In this document: positions 1-8,038 of the stretch, piece after piece
Layout: each line of letters opens with the position of its first letter
Numbering within the stretch: the first letter of the stretch is position 1
From: Rubrobacter sp.
GTDB lineage: Bacteria; Actinomycetota; Rubrobacteria; Rubrobacterales; Rubrobacteraceae
Assembly (NCBI GenBank): GCA_013815485.1
Contig: JACDGB010000008.1
Span: 1-14,611 of the forward strand
DNA length: 14,611 nucleotides
Direction of reading: 5' to 3'
The notes under the pieces: generated by a model
The model's input: the letters and a program-made list of their open reading frames with translations, nothing else
What the model was told of the DNA's origin: nothing
Database searches by the model: none
Translations under genes and position numbers: made by a program

Positions 1-666
1 GTCCTTCACCCGGACGCCCTCGACGGTGTTTTCGCCCAGGATGTCTTCGATCACAGTGCCGGTGAGGAAGGTGATCTTGGGGTTGTTCCTGGCCCTCTCC
101 AGCATGATCTTGGACGCCCGGAACTCCTCACGGCGGTGGATGAGCACAACCTCATCAGCGAACTTGGCGAGTACGCTCGCCTCCTCCATCGCCGTGTCGC
201 CCCCGCCCACGACAGCGACCTTCTTGCCCTTGTAGAAGAAGGCGTCGCAGGTGGCGCACCCGCTCACGCCCTTGCCCATCAGACGCTGCTCGCCTTCGAG
301 CCCGAGCCACTTCGCCTTCGCGCCCGTGGCGATGATGACCGAGTTGGCGAGCACCGGCTCTTCTTCGTCCTCGGACCACAGCCGGAAAGGCCACTCGGAG
401 AGGTCCACCCGCTCGACGTTCTCAGAACGCATCTCCGCCCCGAAGCGCGCGGCCTGGGCCTCGAAGTCGTCCATCATGTCAGGACCCATCACGCCATCGC
501 GGTAGCCAGGATAGTTCTCCACGTCCGAGGTGAGCATGAGCTGCCCGCCAAGCTCGAAGCCCTGAAACACCAGCGTCTTCAGGTTCGCCCGCGCCGCGTA
601 CAGCGCCGCCGTGTAACCTGCCGGGCCGGAACCCACTATCACCACATCGTATCTTCTATCCGACAT
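1..666 (-). CDS. trxB: Thioredoxin reductase (NADPH), 5' part; 3' end beyond window
   Basis: FAD- and NADPH-dependent flavoenzyme that reduces thioredoxin in the cytoplasm. The 222 codons present cover about 70% of the usual 310-320 residues, and the frame stays open to base 1. Visible in order: N-terminal FAD dinucleotide-binding loop VGSGPAG (residues 11-17), ELGGQL (38-43), the second FAD motif around IIATGA (111-116), the redox-active CATC pair (Cys137 and Cys140), then the NADPH-binding GGGDTAMEEA and HRREEFRAS motifs. The ATG at 666 follows an AGAGGAG Shine-Dalgarno with 8 nt spacing. It is divergent from the GYD gene across a 215 bp intergenic region. The CATC plus HRRxxxR combination makes the identification secure; the C-terminal FAD segment lies outside the window, so integrity of the 3' end is unknown. 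Confidence 0.96.
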   Translation of the reverse strand, partial: MSDRRYDVVIVGSGPAGYTAALYAARANLKTLVFQGFELGGQLMLTSDVENYPGYRDGVMGPDMMDDFEAQAARFGAEMRSENVERVDLSEWPFRLWSEDEEEPVLANSVIIATGAKAKWLGLEGEQRLMGKGVSGCATCDAFFYKGKKVAVVGGGDTAMEEASVLAKFADEVVLIHRREEFRASKIMLERARNNPKITFLTGTVIEDILGENTVEGVRVKD

Positions 667-798
667 CCCAAACACTCCTCTGAAATATGAGATCCAACAT
701 CTGTATTCTATTACATTCCGCAAGCTAGATAGCTCCGCGACCCCCGATTGCAACTATTTCGCACCCTGCTCGCAACGGCAAAAATCACTCAAATGAGG

Positions 799-826
799 GA
801 TGCGCGGGGCTTTGCAGAAGCGCATC
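799..826 (+). promoter_or_regulatory. Inverted repeat in GYD leader (distal)
   Basis: A perfect 7-bp inverted repeat: GATGCGC at 799-805 and GCGCATC at 820-826, separated by 14 nt. It lies about 56 nt upstream of the GYD start codon. It could be an RNA hairpin or an operator half-site pair. There is no U-tract, so it is not a terminator. Confidence 0.35.
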
Positions 827-847
827 ATGCAAGCAGGTAAAGGCCAA

Positions 848-864
848 CCCGCTTGGGAAGCGGG
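848..864 (+). promoter_or_regulatory. Hairpin just upstream of the GYD ribosome binding site
   Basis: CCCGCTT (848-854) pairs perfectly with AAGCGGG (858-864) across a GGG loop. The stem ends a few bases before the AAAGGAG Shine-Dalgarno of the GYD gene. In mRNA it could protect the 5' end or affect ribosome access. Its function is inferred from position only. Confidence 0.4.
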
Positions 865-881
865 AGAAAGGAGAAGTAGAG

Positions 882-1208
882 ATGGCTCTCTACATGACGC
901 AGTTCAGCTACACCTCCGAGGCGTGGGCGGCGCTCGCGAGGAACCCGGAGGACCGGAGCGCAGCCATCAGCGCGCTGTCGGAAAGCATGGGAGGACGGCT
1001 GGTCTCCTTCTACTACAGCTTCGGCGAGTACGATGGGGTGGCGATCCACGAAGCCCCCGACGAGTCCACCGTTACGACCATCATGCTGGCCGTCAACGCA
1101 GCGGGCCACATGAAAACGACCAAAACGACCCTGCTGGTCACCGTCGAGGATACTCTCGATTCGCTGCGCAAGGCGGGCGAGATAACATACAGGGGACCGG
1201 GCGGATAA
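882..1208 (+). CDS. GYD domain-containing protein
   Basis: Small cytoplasmic protein of 108 residues belonging to the GYD family (ferredoxin-like alpha/beta fold, related to dimeric alpha-beta barrel proteins). The signature is the FGEYDGV segment near residues 47-53, preceded by the N-terminal strand MALYMTQFSYT and followed by AVNAAGHMKTTKT, typical of the family. The biochemical role of GYD proteins is not established. The ATG has an AAAGGAG Shine-Dalgarno 9 nt upstream. It is monocistronic: it sits behind its own leader with two inverted repeats and is closed by a strong terminator 30 bp after the stop. The length is normal for the family. Confidence 0.85.
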   Translation: MALYMTQFSYTSEAWAALARNPEDRSAAISALSESMGGRLVSFYYSFGEYDGVAIHEAPDESTVTTIMLAVNAAGHMKTTKTTLLVTVEDTLDSLRKAGEITYRGPGG

Positions 1209-1239
1209 AGAGCCTCACTCTCGCCTGCGGCGGAGAACC

Positions 1240-1275
1240 AAAGAGCCGGAGTCCAAAATAGACTCTGGCTCTTTT
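1240..1275 (+). terminator. Rho-independent terminator of the GYD gene
   Basis: A 14-bp stem with a single G-U wobble: AAAGAGCCGGAGTC at 1240-1253 pairs with GACTCTGGCTCTTT at 1261-1274. The loop is 7 nt (CAAAATA) and the downstream side runs into TTTT then CGTGTTT. The A-run on the left arm could also give a U-tract for minus-strand transcripts, but no minus gene ends here. This is the clearest terminator in the window. Confidence 0.9.
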
Positions 1276-1330
1276 CGTGTTTCGGCCTTTCCGTGGAACA
1301 TCTCTCAGCGGGATGATAACCGGTGGCGGC

Positions 1331-1336
1331 TATAAT
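1331..1336 (+). promoter_or_regulatory. Candidate -10 box for the lipoprotein-like gene
   Basis: A perfect TATAAT lies 30 nt upstream of the TTG start, downstream of the GYD terminator, in otherwise GC-rich sequence. I see no good TTGACA-like -35 at 16-18 bp. A GGAAC at 1295-1299 might instead be an ECF-type -35. The call rests on the -10 alone. Confidence 0.4.
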
Positions 1337-1365
1337 CCCTACTCCAGCGAGAAGGAGAAGCTGCT

Positions 1366-1896
1366 TTGCGCCGTGTCTCAATCCGGATCTTGGTCCTGTT
1401 CGCCGTGGCTTCCGTCTTCTCGACCGCGTGCGCCAGCGAGGAACGCATCAGCGTAGTCCATACGCCGGAGCTACGAGCGGTCCCGGCCATAGCGGAGGTG
1501 GAGCGGGCGTCGGGGCCAGCGATCTCCGGCGATGGGACGGGAATCGTGAACATATCGGAGATCCGGATAGGCAGCTTCGAGCGGCCAGACAAAACCAGCA
1601 TCCCGGAGTACGAAGTTCTGGAGCGGGAGCCCGCCGACCGGAACGGCGCGCACGCTGTCCGGCTGCTCGTGGACACTCGCGCCAGGACCGAGGCTGACTA
1701 CGAAGTCATCGCCCGCGACCTCAAGGCAAAGTACGCTGGCTACGATGCAATCTCGGTCGAGTTCACCGACACGCAGGACGTATTCGACTACAACGGCGCG
1801 GCCCTGATCTTCAACACCCCCGACGGCGCGTACTACATGGGCTACATCTACGGCCCGCCAAACACGAAGGGCTACTACGTGAAGGCAGTCGAATAG
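1366..1896 (+). CDS. Putative lipoprotein or secreted protein of unknown function
   Basis: A 176-residue protein that I do not recognise. It begins with basic residues (MRRVSIR), then a hydrophobic stretch (about residues 8-18), then STAC with Cys22 followed by ASEE. This resembles a lipoprotein signal peptide, although Ser at -3 is weaker than the usual Leu/Val. The mature part is soluble, mixed acidic/basic, and ends in an aromatic-rich region (DGAYYMGYIYGPP, about 154-166). The TTG start is chosen because GAAGGAG lies 8 nt upstream and the signal peptide starts there. It stands alone between the GYD terminator and a convergent gene. A membrane-anchored extracytoplasmic location is inferred; function is unknown. 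Confidence 0.75.
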   Translation: MRRVSIRILVLFAVASVFSTACASEERISVVHTPELRAVPAIAEVERASGPAISGDGTGIVNISEIRIGSFERPDKTSIPEYEVLEREPADRNGAHAVRLLVDTRARTEADYEVIARDLKAKYAGYDAISVEFTDTQDVFDYNGAALIFNTPDGAYYMGYIYGPPNTKGYYVKAVE

Positions 1897-2102
1897 TCGG
1901 AGGACATGCACTAGACGGATTTACCACAGGCCGATCCTGGTCGAAGAGATCCACTACTTGAGGGGAACATCATCGGGCCGCCAATGACTTTGATCGTCAG
2001 CGCCAGACTCTATTTGCCGGACCATTTCGACAAGAGCCCGTGAATAACTTGTGCCCGTCCGGCGCGAGCGCGGAATCTTTCGGGCCGAACCCATCGCCCA
2101 TC
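1897..2102. other. Convergent intergenic region with no recognised feature
   Basis: About 206 bp separate the lipoprotein-like gene (plus) from the end of the LLM gene (minus). I see no hairpin followed by a U-tract on either strand and no convincing small gene. Termination here may be factor-dependent. Confidence 0.5.
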
Positions 2103-3116
2103 CTATGCCGTGGATTTAGCCTTCAGAGCCGGTATGATCTCCTCCCCGTAAGCGTCGAGCGTCTCGTCCATCGCGTCGTGCATGAGGTAGATGTTGAACT
2201 GGTCCACGCCGAGGTCCTTTAGCTCCGTGAGCTTCTTTATGTGATCCTCGACCGTGCCGAGGACGCAAAATCGGTCCACGATCCCATCCGGCACGAAGTC
2301 GGTGCTCGAGTTGCCAGCCTGACCATGACGGCTGTAATCGTAGCTTTGTTGCCGCTCCTTTATGTAGTCGGTGAGCGCGTGTGGAACCTCGCTGTCCTCG
2401 CCGTAGCGGGCGACTAAATCCACGACGTGGTTGCCGACCATCCCCCCGAACCACCGGCACTGATCTCGCGCATACGCAAGGTCGCCGCCGACGTATGCCG
2501 GAGCGGCGACGCAGACTTTTATATCTTTGGGATCCCGGCCAGCTTCCCTGGCGGCGTCGTGAACGTGGCGCATGGTCCAATCGAGGATGACGGGATCGGC
2601 AAGCTGGAGGATAAACCCATCGGCCACCTGCCCCGTGAGGCTGAGAGCCTTCGGCCCGTAGCCGGCCATCCACACGTCGAGCTTGCCGTCCCTGACCCAC
2701 GGGATGCGGACCTTCGTCCCACCGTAGTCCACCTCCCGTCCCTCAGCCAAATCCTTGATGACGCGCATCGCCTCCTCCAACTGCCGCAGCGTGGTCGGCT
2801 TGCGCCCCAAGACCCGCACCACCGAATCACCGCGCCCGATGCCGCAGATGGTGCGGTTTCCGAACATGTCGTTGAGCGTGGCGAAGGTCGAGGCCGTCAC
2901 GGAAGGGTCCCGGCTCACCGGGTTGGTCACGAACGGACCCACAATGATCTTCTCGGTCGCCGCGAGCATCCGGGTGTGGATCACATACGGCTCCTGCCAC
3001 AGCACATGAGAATCAAAGGTCCAGGCGTGCGTGAACCCGAACCGTTCAGCTCGTTGTGTCAATTCAATGACACGCTGCGCCGGTGGATTAGTCTGGAGGG
3101 TGACGCCGAAGTCCAT
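2103..3116 (-). CDS. LLM-class flavin/F420-dependent oxidoreductase (TIGR03842-like)
   Basis: A luciferase-like monooxygenase fold protein of 337 residues, close in style to the family named TIGR03842 (F420-dependent, by annotation). The TIM-barrel pattern is complete: MDFGVTLQT at the N terminus, WTFDSHVLW near 32-40, FVTNPVSRDPSVTA near 62-75, GIGRGDS near 92-98, and VWMAGYGPKALSL near 148-160. The C-terminal FNIYLMHD is also typical. The ATG at 3116 has a purine-rich AGAGAGGCAGGGA stretch upstream. It is the last gene of the minus-strand catabolic set, 151 bp after the NCS1 permease, and may have its own promoter. The substrate is unknown. It is the only redox enzyme in this set, so reduction or oxidation of a pyrimidine-like ring is an inference worth testing. 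Whether it uses FMN or F420 cannot be read from the sequence. Confidence 0.87.
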   Translation of the reverse strand: MDFGVTLQTNPPAQRVIELTQRAERFGFTHAWTFDSHVLWQEPYVIHTRMLAATEKIIVGPFVTNPVSRDPSVTASTFATLNDMFGNRTICGIGRGDSVVRVLGRKPTTLRQLEEAMRVIKDLAEGREVDYGGTKVRIPWVRDGKLDVWMAGYGPKALSLTGQVADGFILQLADPVILDWTMRHVHDAAREAGRDPKDIKVCVAAPAYVGGDLAYARDQCRWFGGMVGNHVVDLVARYGEDSEVPHALTDYIKERQQSYDYSRHGQAGNSSTDFVPDGIVDRFCVLGTVEDHIKKLTELKDLGVDQFNIYLMHDAMDETLDAYGEEIIPALKAKSTA

Positions 3117-3180
3117 GTTCCCTGCCTCTCTCTACGCTCGCCTGTGCCACCACCTGCGGAACTCCGTACATAGCCCGTCA

Positions 3181-3209
3181 AATATAGAAGGCCGCCGGGC
3201 CTGGGTCCA
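3181..3209 (-). promoter_or_regulatory. Candidate internal promoter for the LLM gene
   Basis: Read on the minus strand, TGGACC (-35, 3209-3204) and TATATT (-10, 3186-3181) are 17 bp apart. They match 4 of 6 and 5 of 6 consensus positions. Predicted transcription would start about 58 nt upstream of the ATG at 3116. It lies in the 151 bp gap after the permease gene. Confidence 0.42.
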
Positions 3210-3267
3210 GCATCGGCGAGGCCGCGACGAAGACCCCGAACGTGGCCGCGTCAGGCATAGGCAAACC

Positions 3268-4821
<1,554 letters not shown>

Positions 4822-4852
4822 GAGTTCTCCCTTCGGTCGCGCTGGTCAGCTT
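4822..4852 (-). promoter_or_regulatory. Leader element shared with the FGD-like gene
   Basis: Reading toward the ATG at 4821: AAGCTGA, 6 variable nt, CGACCGAAGGGAG, 5 variable nt, start codon. The same element with identical spacing precedes the LLM gene starting at 13951. The 3' part includes the Shine-Dalgarno (AAGGGAG), but the CGACCG and AAGCTGA parts are not needed for ribosome binding. Confidence 0.5.
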
Positions 4853-4875
4853 GTCAGCATTCTGGTTTCGCTGAC
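4845..4875. repeat. Three copies of GTCAGC/GCTGAC upstream of the NCS1 gene
   Basis: GTCAGC occurs at 4845-4850 and 4853-4858 (direct, 8 bp apart) and its complement GCTGAC at 4870-4875. The last two form a perfect 6-bp inverted repeat with an 11-nt spacer. The arrangement could be an operator or an RNA hairpin controlling the permease. Confidence 0.4.
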
Positions 4876-4895
4876 GGCTACTTCTTTGCCGCCCT

Positions 4896-5402
4896 TTACC
4901 GCAACTCCACGCCGTGCCGCTCCATGAGCTCCGGAACTCGCTCCATGTGGAAGGTCAGGCTGTATCTGGCGGCGACCCCGGAGATCCTCCCCAAATCCGG
5001 CGGCCCGCCTGGCGGCGTCGAGGAGAGGACCTCCGCCAGATCCTCGAAGTATCTCTCGAAGCCCGCCGGGGAGATGATCTCCAGTATTCGCGCTCTCTCC
5101 GGCCCCGCGTTCCAGAAGGCGTGGGGAACGCCACGAGGCTTTATGACGTAAGCTCCCGGCCCGGCCACGAACTCCTCCTCGCCGACCATCACCCCGACCT
5201 CGCCCTCGATCACGAACGAAACCTCATCCTCGTTCTCGTGCGTGTGCGGTGGACCGGCCAGAACCCTCGGCTCCAGCGGATGCTCGACCATCGAATACGC
5301 GCCTCCCGTCTCCTCTCCCGAAACCTTGCCCACGACCCCGAAACTGCCCCGCAAGACGACCTCGCCTTCGTTCGGAAGGATCATCCTTCTCTCATTCGCC
5401 AC
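4896..5402 (-). CDS. Cupin-domain protein
   Basis: A small single-domain cupin of 168 residues. Cupin motif 1 is clear: His53 and His55 in PHTHENEDE, Glu60, then the glycine of IEGEVG. Motif 2 includes PRGVPHAFWN with His94. His53, His55, Glu60 and His94 form the usual metal-binding set, so a bound metal ion is likely. The GTG start at 5402 follows GAGGAGG with 7 nt spacing. The preceding hydrolase gene stops at 5415, so the Shine-Dalgarno lies directly after its stop and the two are surely co-transcribed. The role is unknown. Within this catabolic operon it may bind or isomerise a small metabolite, or be a ureide- or amidase-related accessory enzyme. This is inference from context only. Confidence 0.88.
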   Translation of the reverse strand: MANERRMILPNEGEVVLRGSFGVVGKVSGEETGGAYSMVEHPLEPRVLAGPPHTHENEDEVSFVIEGEVGVMVGEEEFVAGPGAYVIKPRGVPHAFWNAGPERARILEIISPAGFERYFEDLAEVLSSTPPGGPPDLGRISGVAARYSLTFHMERVPELMERHGVELR

Positions 5403-5414
5403 GGGAAAGCCTCC

Positions 5415-6656
5415 TCAACTCGCCGCCCGCTCCATCGTCTTCTCCGCGAGCCGGTGAAGCGCCCGCACGCTCATCTCGATATCCTCCTCCGGCGTGTCCT
5501 CGTCCGTCGTGTGGCTGAGACCCCGCAAGCTTTTCACGAAGAGCATCACCGTTGGCATAAGGCGCGCCATCTCCGCCGCGTCGTGCAGCGGCCCGCTCGG
5601 CAGGCGGTGGGATCTGCCGGCTATTTCGGTGATCGCCTCATCTGCCAGTTCGATCAAGGCGCCATCGAACGGGATGGGCTCTATGCGCCACAACCGCTCC
5701 CATTCGATGGAGACGCCTTCCTCGTCGGCGATGCGCTCGGAGTTTTCTTTGGCTGCCGCGAGCATCTCCGCCAGCACGTCCGCGTCGAGGGCGCGCTGGT
5801 CGAGGGACATCTCGCACCACCCGTTGAAGGCCGTCACGATGGCCGGGCTGACATTCACGAACCCGGTCGTGGCCCGCACGTCGTCGCGGCGAGCGGCGTC
5901 GTCCCGGAACTCGATAGCGGATCGGGCCGCCGCAATGAAGGCATCACGGCGCACGTCCATCGGCGTGGAGCCGGAGTGGGCATGTTGTCCCGTGAAACGA
6001 ACGGCGTGCCGCTCGACCCCGAAGGTGCCGAGCACGACGCCGAGCGGGAGGTCCATCCGCTCCAACACCGGGCCTTGCTCGATGTGAAGCTCCAGGTACG
6101 CCACCGCGTTCTCCAACTGACGACCAGCCTCGTTCACCCGGTCGAGGTTCACGCCATGCTTCCGCAGCGCGTCCGGCAGCGTCACGCCGTCTTTGTCTTT
6201 GAGGTTCCGCACATCATCGGGTTTGAGCGCGCCGGCGGCGGCCCCTGATCCGAAGAGGCTTCGTCCGAAGCGGGCACCTTCCTCGTCAGCCCAATCCACA
6301 AGGCGCAGGGTGACGGGGCGTTGTCGCGGAGCGAGGACGCGTATGACTTCGAGCCCCCCGATCACATTCAAGGCCCCATCCAGCCAACCGCCATTCGGCA
6401 CGGAATCCATGTGCCCGCCGATCAGGACGGCCCTCTCGGAGTCGCCGGGAGCCGTGGCCCAGATGTTGCCGGCCTCATCAGTCTCGATCTCCGAGATGCC
6501 ATCTATCTCCGATAACTTATTCGTCAGCCATTCTCGGGCCTCTTTCCATGTCTCCGTCCAGGCTACGCGACGCGCACCGTCCGGGCCGCCGGTGAGTTCG
6601 GCAAGCTCCTTCAACTCCTCGACGGCGCGGCGGGCGTCCACCCCTTCGGCCTGCAT
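5415..6656 (-). CDS. M20-type N-carbamoyl-amino-acid hydrolase / beta-ureidopropionase-like
   Basis: Cytoplasmic Zn-type amidohydrolase of 413 residues, in the family of L-carbamoylases, bacterial beta-ureidopropionase and allantoate amidohydrolase. It removes the carbamoyl group as CO2 and ammonia. Metal-site residues are in place: His82 in GGHMDSVPNGG, Asp93 in WLDGALNV, Glu125/Glu126 in WADEEGARFG, His191 in ELHIEQGPVLE and His382 in GLSHTTDED. The dimerisation-domain motif QHAHSGSTPM (224-233) and SGPLHDA (354-360) are also present. The ATG at 6656 overlaps the aminotransferase stop by one base (TGATG), indicating translational coupling. A longer frame upstream of this ATG lies inside the aminotransferase and is not used. 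Beta-ureidopropionate or another N-carbamoyl amino acid fits the adjacent hydantoinase; allantoate is the main alternative. Confidence 0.92.
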   Translation of the reverse strand: MQAEGVDARRAVEELKELAELTGGPDGARRVAWTETWKEAREWLTNKLSEIDGISEIETDEAGNIWATAPGDSERAVLIGGHMDSVPNGGWLDGALNVIGGLEVIRVLAPRQRPVTLRLVDWADEEGARFGRSLFGSGAAAGALKPDDVRNLKDKDGVTLPDALRKHGVNLDRVNEAGRQLENAVAYLELHIEQGPVLERMDLPLGVVLGTFGVERHAVRFTGQHAHSGSTPMDVRRDAFIAAARSAIEFRDDAARRDDVRATTGFVNVSPAIVTAFNGWCEMSLDQRALDADVLAEMLAAAKENSERIADEEGVSIEWERLWRIEPIPFDGALIELADEAITEIAGRSHRLPSGPLHDAAEMARLMPTVMLFVKSLRGLSHTTDEDTPEEDIEMSVRALHRLAEKTMERAAS

Positions 6657-7969
6657 CAGCCGACCTTCTCCCGCGTACCCACCTCGGCGAGAGCCTCCTC
6701 GAAGACGTTCGCGGCTTGCGTGGCGGCCTCGTGGGTGATGGTGAGCGGAGGCGAGATGCGGATGGTGTTCGCCTTCAAACCGCCCTTCCCGACCAGCACG
6801 CCACGTTCCCGGCACGCCTCCATGAACCTGGCCGCCGCCCTCGGGTCCGGCTCTCCATCCGGCCCGGTAAGTTCGATGGCGAGCATCAGCCCACGACCGC
6901 GCACCTCCCCGGCCATCGGGTTGCGTTCGGACATCTTCACGAGACGGTCCTTCAGGTAACCGCCGACCTCATCCGCATTGCGTTGCAGGTCGTTCTCCAG
7001 GATGAACTCGATGTTCGCCAGCGCGCCGGCGCTGGAGACGTGGTTGCCGCCGAAGGTGGAGATGTGGAGTTTCGGGGAGAGCGAGTCCACGATATCGGCC
7101 CGACCCATCACCGCGCCGATTGAGAGGCCGTTCCCAAGACCCTTCGCCATCGTGACGAGGTCCGGCTCCACCCCGGATTGCTCGATGCCCCAGAAGTGGG
7201 ATCCCGTGCGCCCGAACGCCGTCTGCACCTCGTCGGAGATGAACAGGATGCCGTGCTCGTCCAGAATTTCTTTTACCCGTGAGAGGTACGCCGGCGGAAG
7301 CTCTATGAAGCCGCCGACGCCCTGTATCGGTTCGGCGATGAACGCCGCGACGTGGCCCGTGGTGGAAGTCTCTATGAGGTTCCGGACATCTTCGGCGCAC
7401 GCCCGGGCGAACTCCTCAGCGTCCTCGAACTGACGGTATATTGGACTATACGAGCGGTGCGGGGTCATTGCGTAGCTCACGTCGAGGGCGGAGCGGGGCG
7501 TCGCCCGCCAGGAGCCCTGACCAGTGATCCCCATCGTCCCAAACGAGCCACCGTGGTAAGAGCCGCGCAGGGCGATGATCTCGCTAGAGCCCCTGTAGTG
7601 CGTCGCAAACAGCAAGGCCGCCTCGTTCGCCTCCGAGCCACTGCCGACGAAGAAGACCTTTTTATCGCCCGAGATGGGAGCGAGTTCGACCAGCTTCTCG
7701 GCGAGCTTGACCTGGTTCTCGATCAAATACAGCGTCGAGGAGTGGAAGATCTTGTCAGCCTGCGCTTTGACGGCCTCCGAGATCTCCGGCACCGCATGTC
7801 CGCTGATGGTCGTCACTATGCCGCCGAAGAAGTCCAGATACTCGTTGCCCTCCGAGTCCCAGACCCTGAATCCCTCGCCGCGCACCAACTCCACCGGGCG
7901 CTCGTAGTTCAGGGAGATCCACTCCGGCAAAACCGCTCTGTGTCTGGCCGCCAATTCTTCTGGATTCAT
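6656..7969 (-). CDS. Class III PLP-dependent aminotransferase (AGXT2 / beta-alanine type)
   Basis: Pyridoxal-phosphate enzyme of 437 residues, fold type I, class III. Hallmarks are GSGSEANEAALL (109-120) for phosphate binding, SYHGG (137-141), DEVQTAFGRTG with Asp246 contacting the PLP nitrogen, and Lys276 in MAKGLGNG as the Schiff-base lysine. The overall pattern, including EPIQGVGGF (213-221), resembles alanine-glyoxylate aminotransferase 2 and beta-alanine/3-aminoisobutyrate aminotransferases. In this operon it would transaminate beta-alanine or 3-aminoisobutyrate released by the downstream carbamoyl hydrolase, giving a malonate-type semialdehyde. The amino acceptor is unknown. The ATG at 7969 has a weak GGCGGG-type ribosome site, 69 bp after the hydantoinase stop. 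Its stop overlaps the next start, so the two are coupled. Confidence 0.93.
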   Translation of the reverse strand: MNPEELAARHRAVLPEWISLNYERPVELVRGEGFRVWDSEGNEYLDFFGGIVTTISGHAVPEISEAVKAQADKIFHSSTLYLIENQVKLAEKLVELAPISGDKKVFFVGSGSEANEAALLFATHYRGSSEIIALRGSYHGGSFGTMGITGQGSWRATPRSALDVSYAMTPHRSYSPIYRQFEDAEEFARACAEDVRNLIETSTTGHVAAFIAEPIQGVGGFIELPPAYLSRVKEILDEHGILFISDEVQTAFGRTGSHFWGIEQSGVEPDLVTMAKGLGNGLSIGAVMGRADIVDSLSPKLHISTFGGNHVSSAGALANIEFILENDLQRNADEVGGYLKDRLVKMSERNPMAGEVRGRGLMLAIELTGPDGEPDPRAAARFMEACRERGVLVGKGGLKANTIRISPPLTITHEAATQAANVFEEALAEVGTREKVG

Positions 7970-8038
7970 GCCACATACCCGCCTTCCAATATACTCATCA
8001 CGACGAGCGGCTCGTATGCGCCGCAGACCCGGCCACGC

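Larger units (their letters stand above)
667..881. promoter_or_regulatory. Divergent intergenic region between trxB and the GYD gene
   Basis: This 215 bp stretch must hold the promoters for both flanking genes. It is AT-richer than its surroundings near 686-720. An ATTCTA at 705-710 reads TAGAAT on the minus strand and could be a -10 for trxB, but I see no convincing -35 at the right distance. The part nearest the GYD gene contains two inverted repeats, listed separately. No coding frame here looks real. Confidence 0.5.

Noticed and set aside
4914..6248. Long plus-strand open frame (444 codons)
   Set aside because: It is antisense to the cupin and carbamoyl hydrolase genes, whose motifs are unmistakable. 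The translation is rich in Arg, His, Pro and Gly with no domain, as expected for a shadow frame in high-GC DNA.
6657..6815. N-terminal extension of the carbamoyl hydrolase
   Set aside because: The extra 53 residues lie within the aminotransferase gene, are low complexity, and the ATG at 6656 gives the family length and a coupled TGATG junction.
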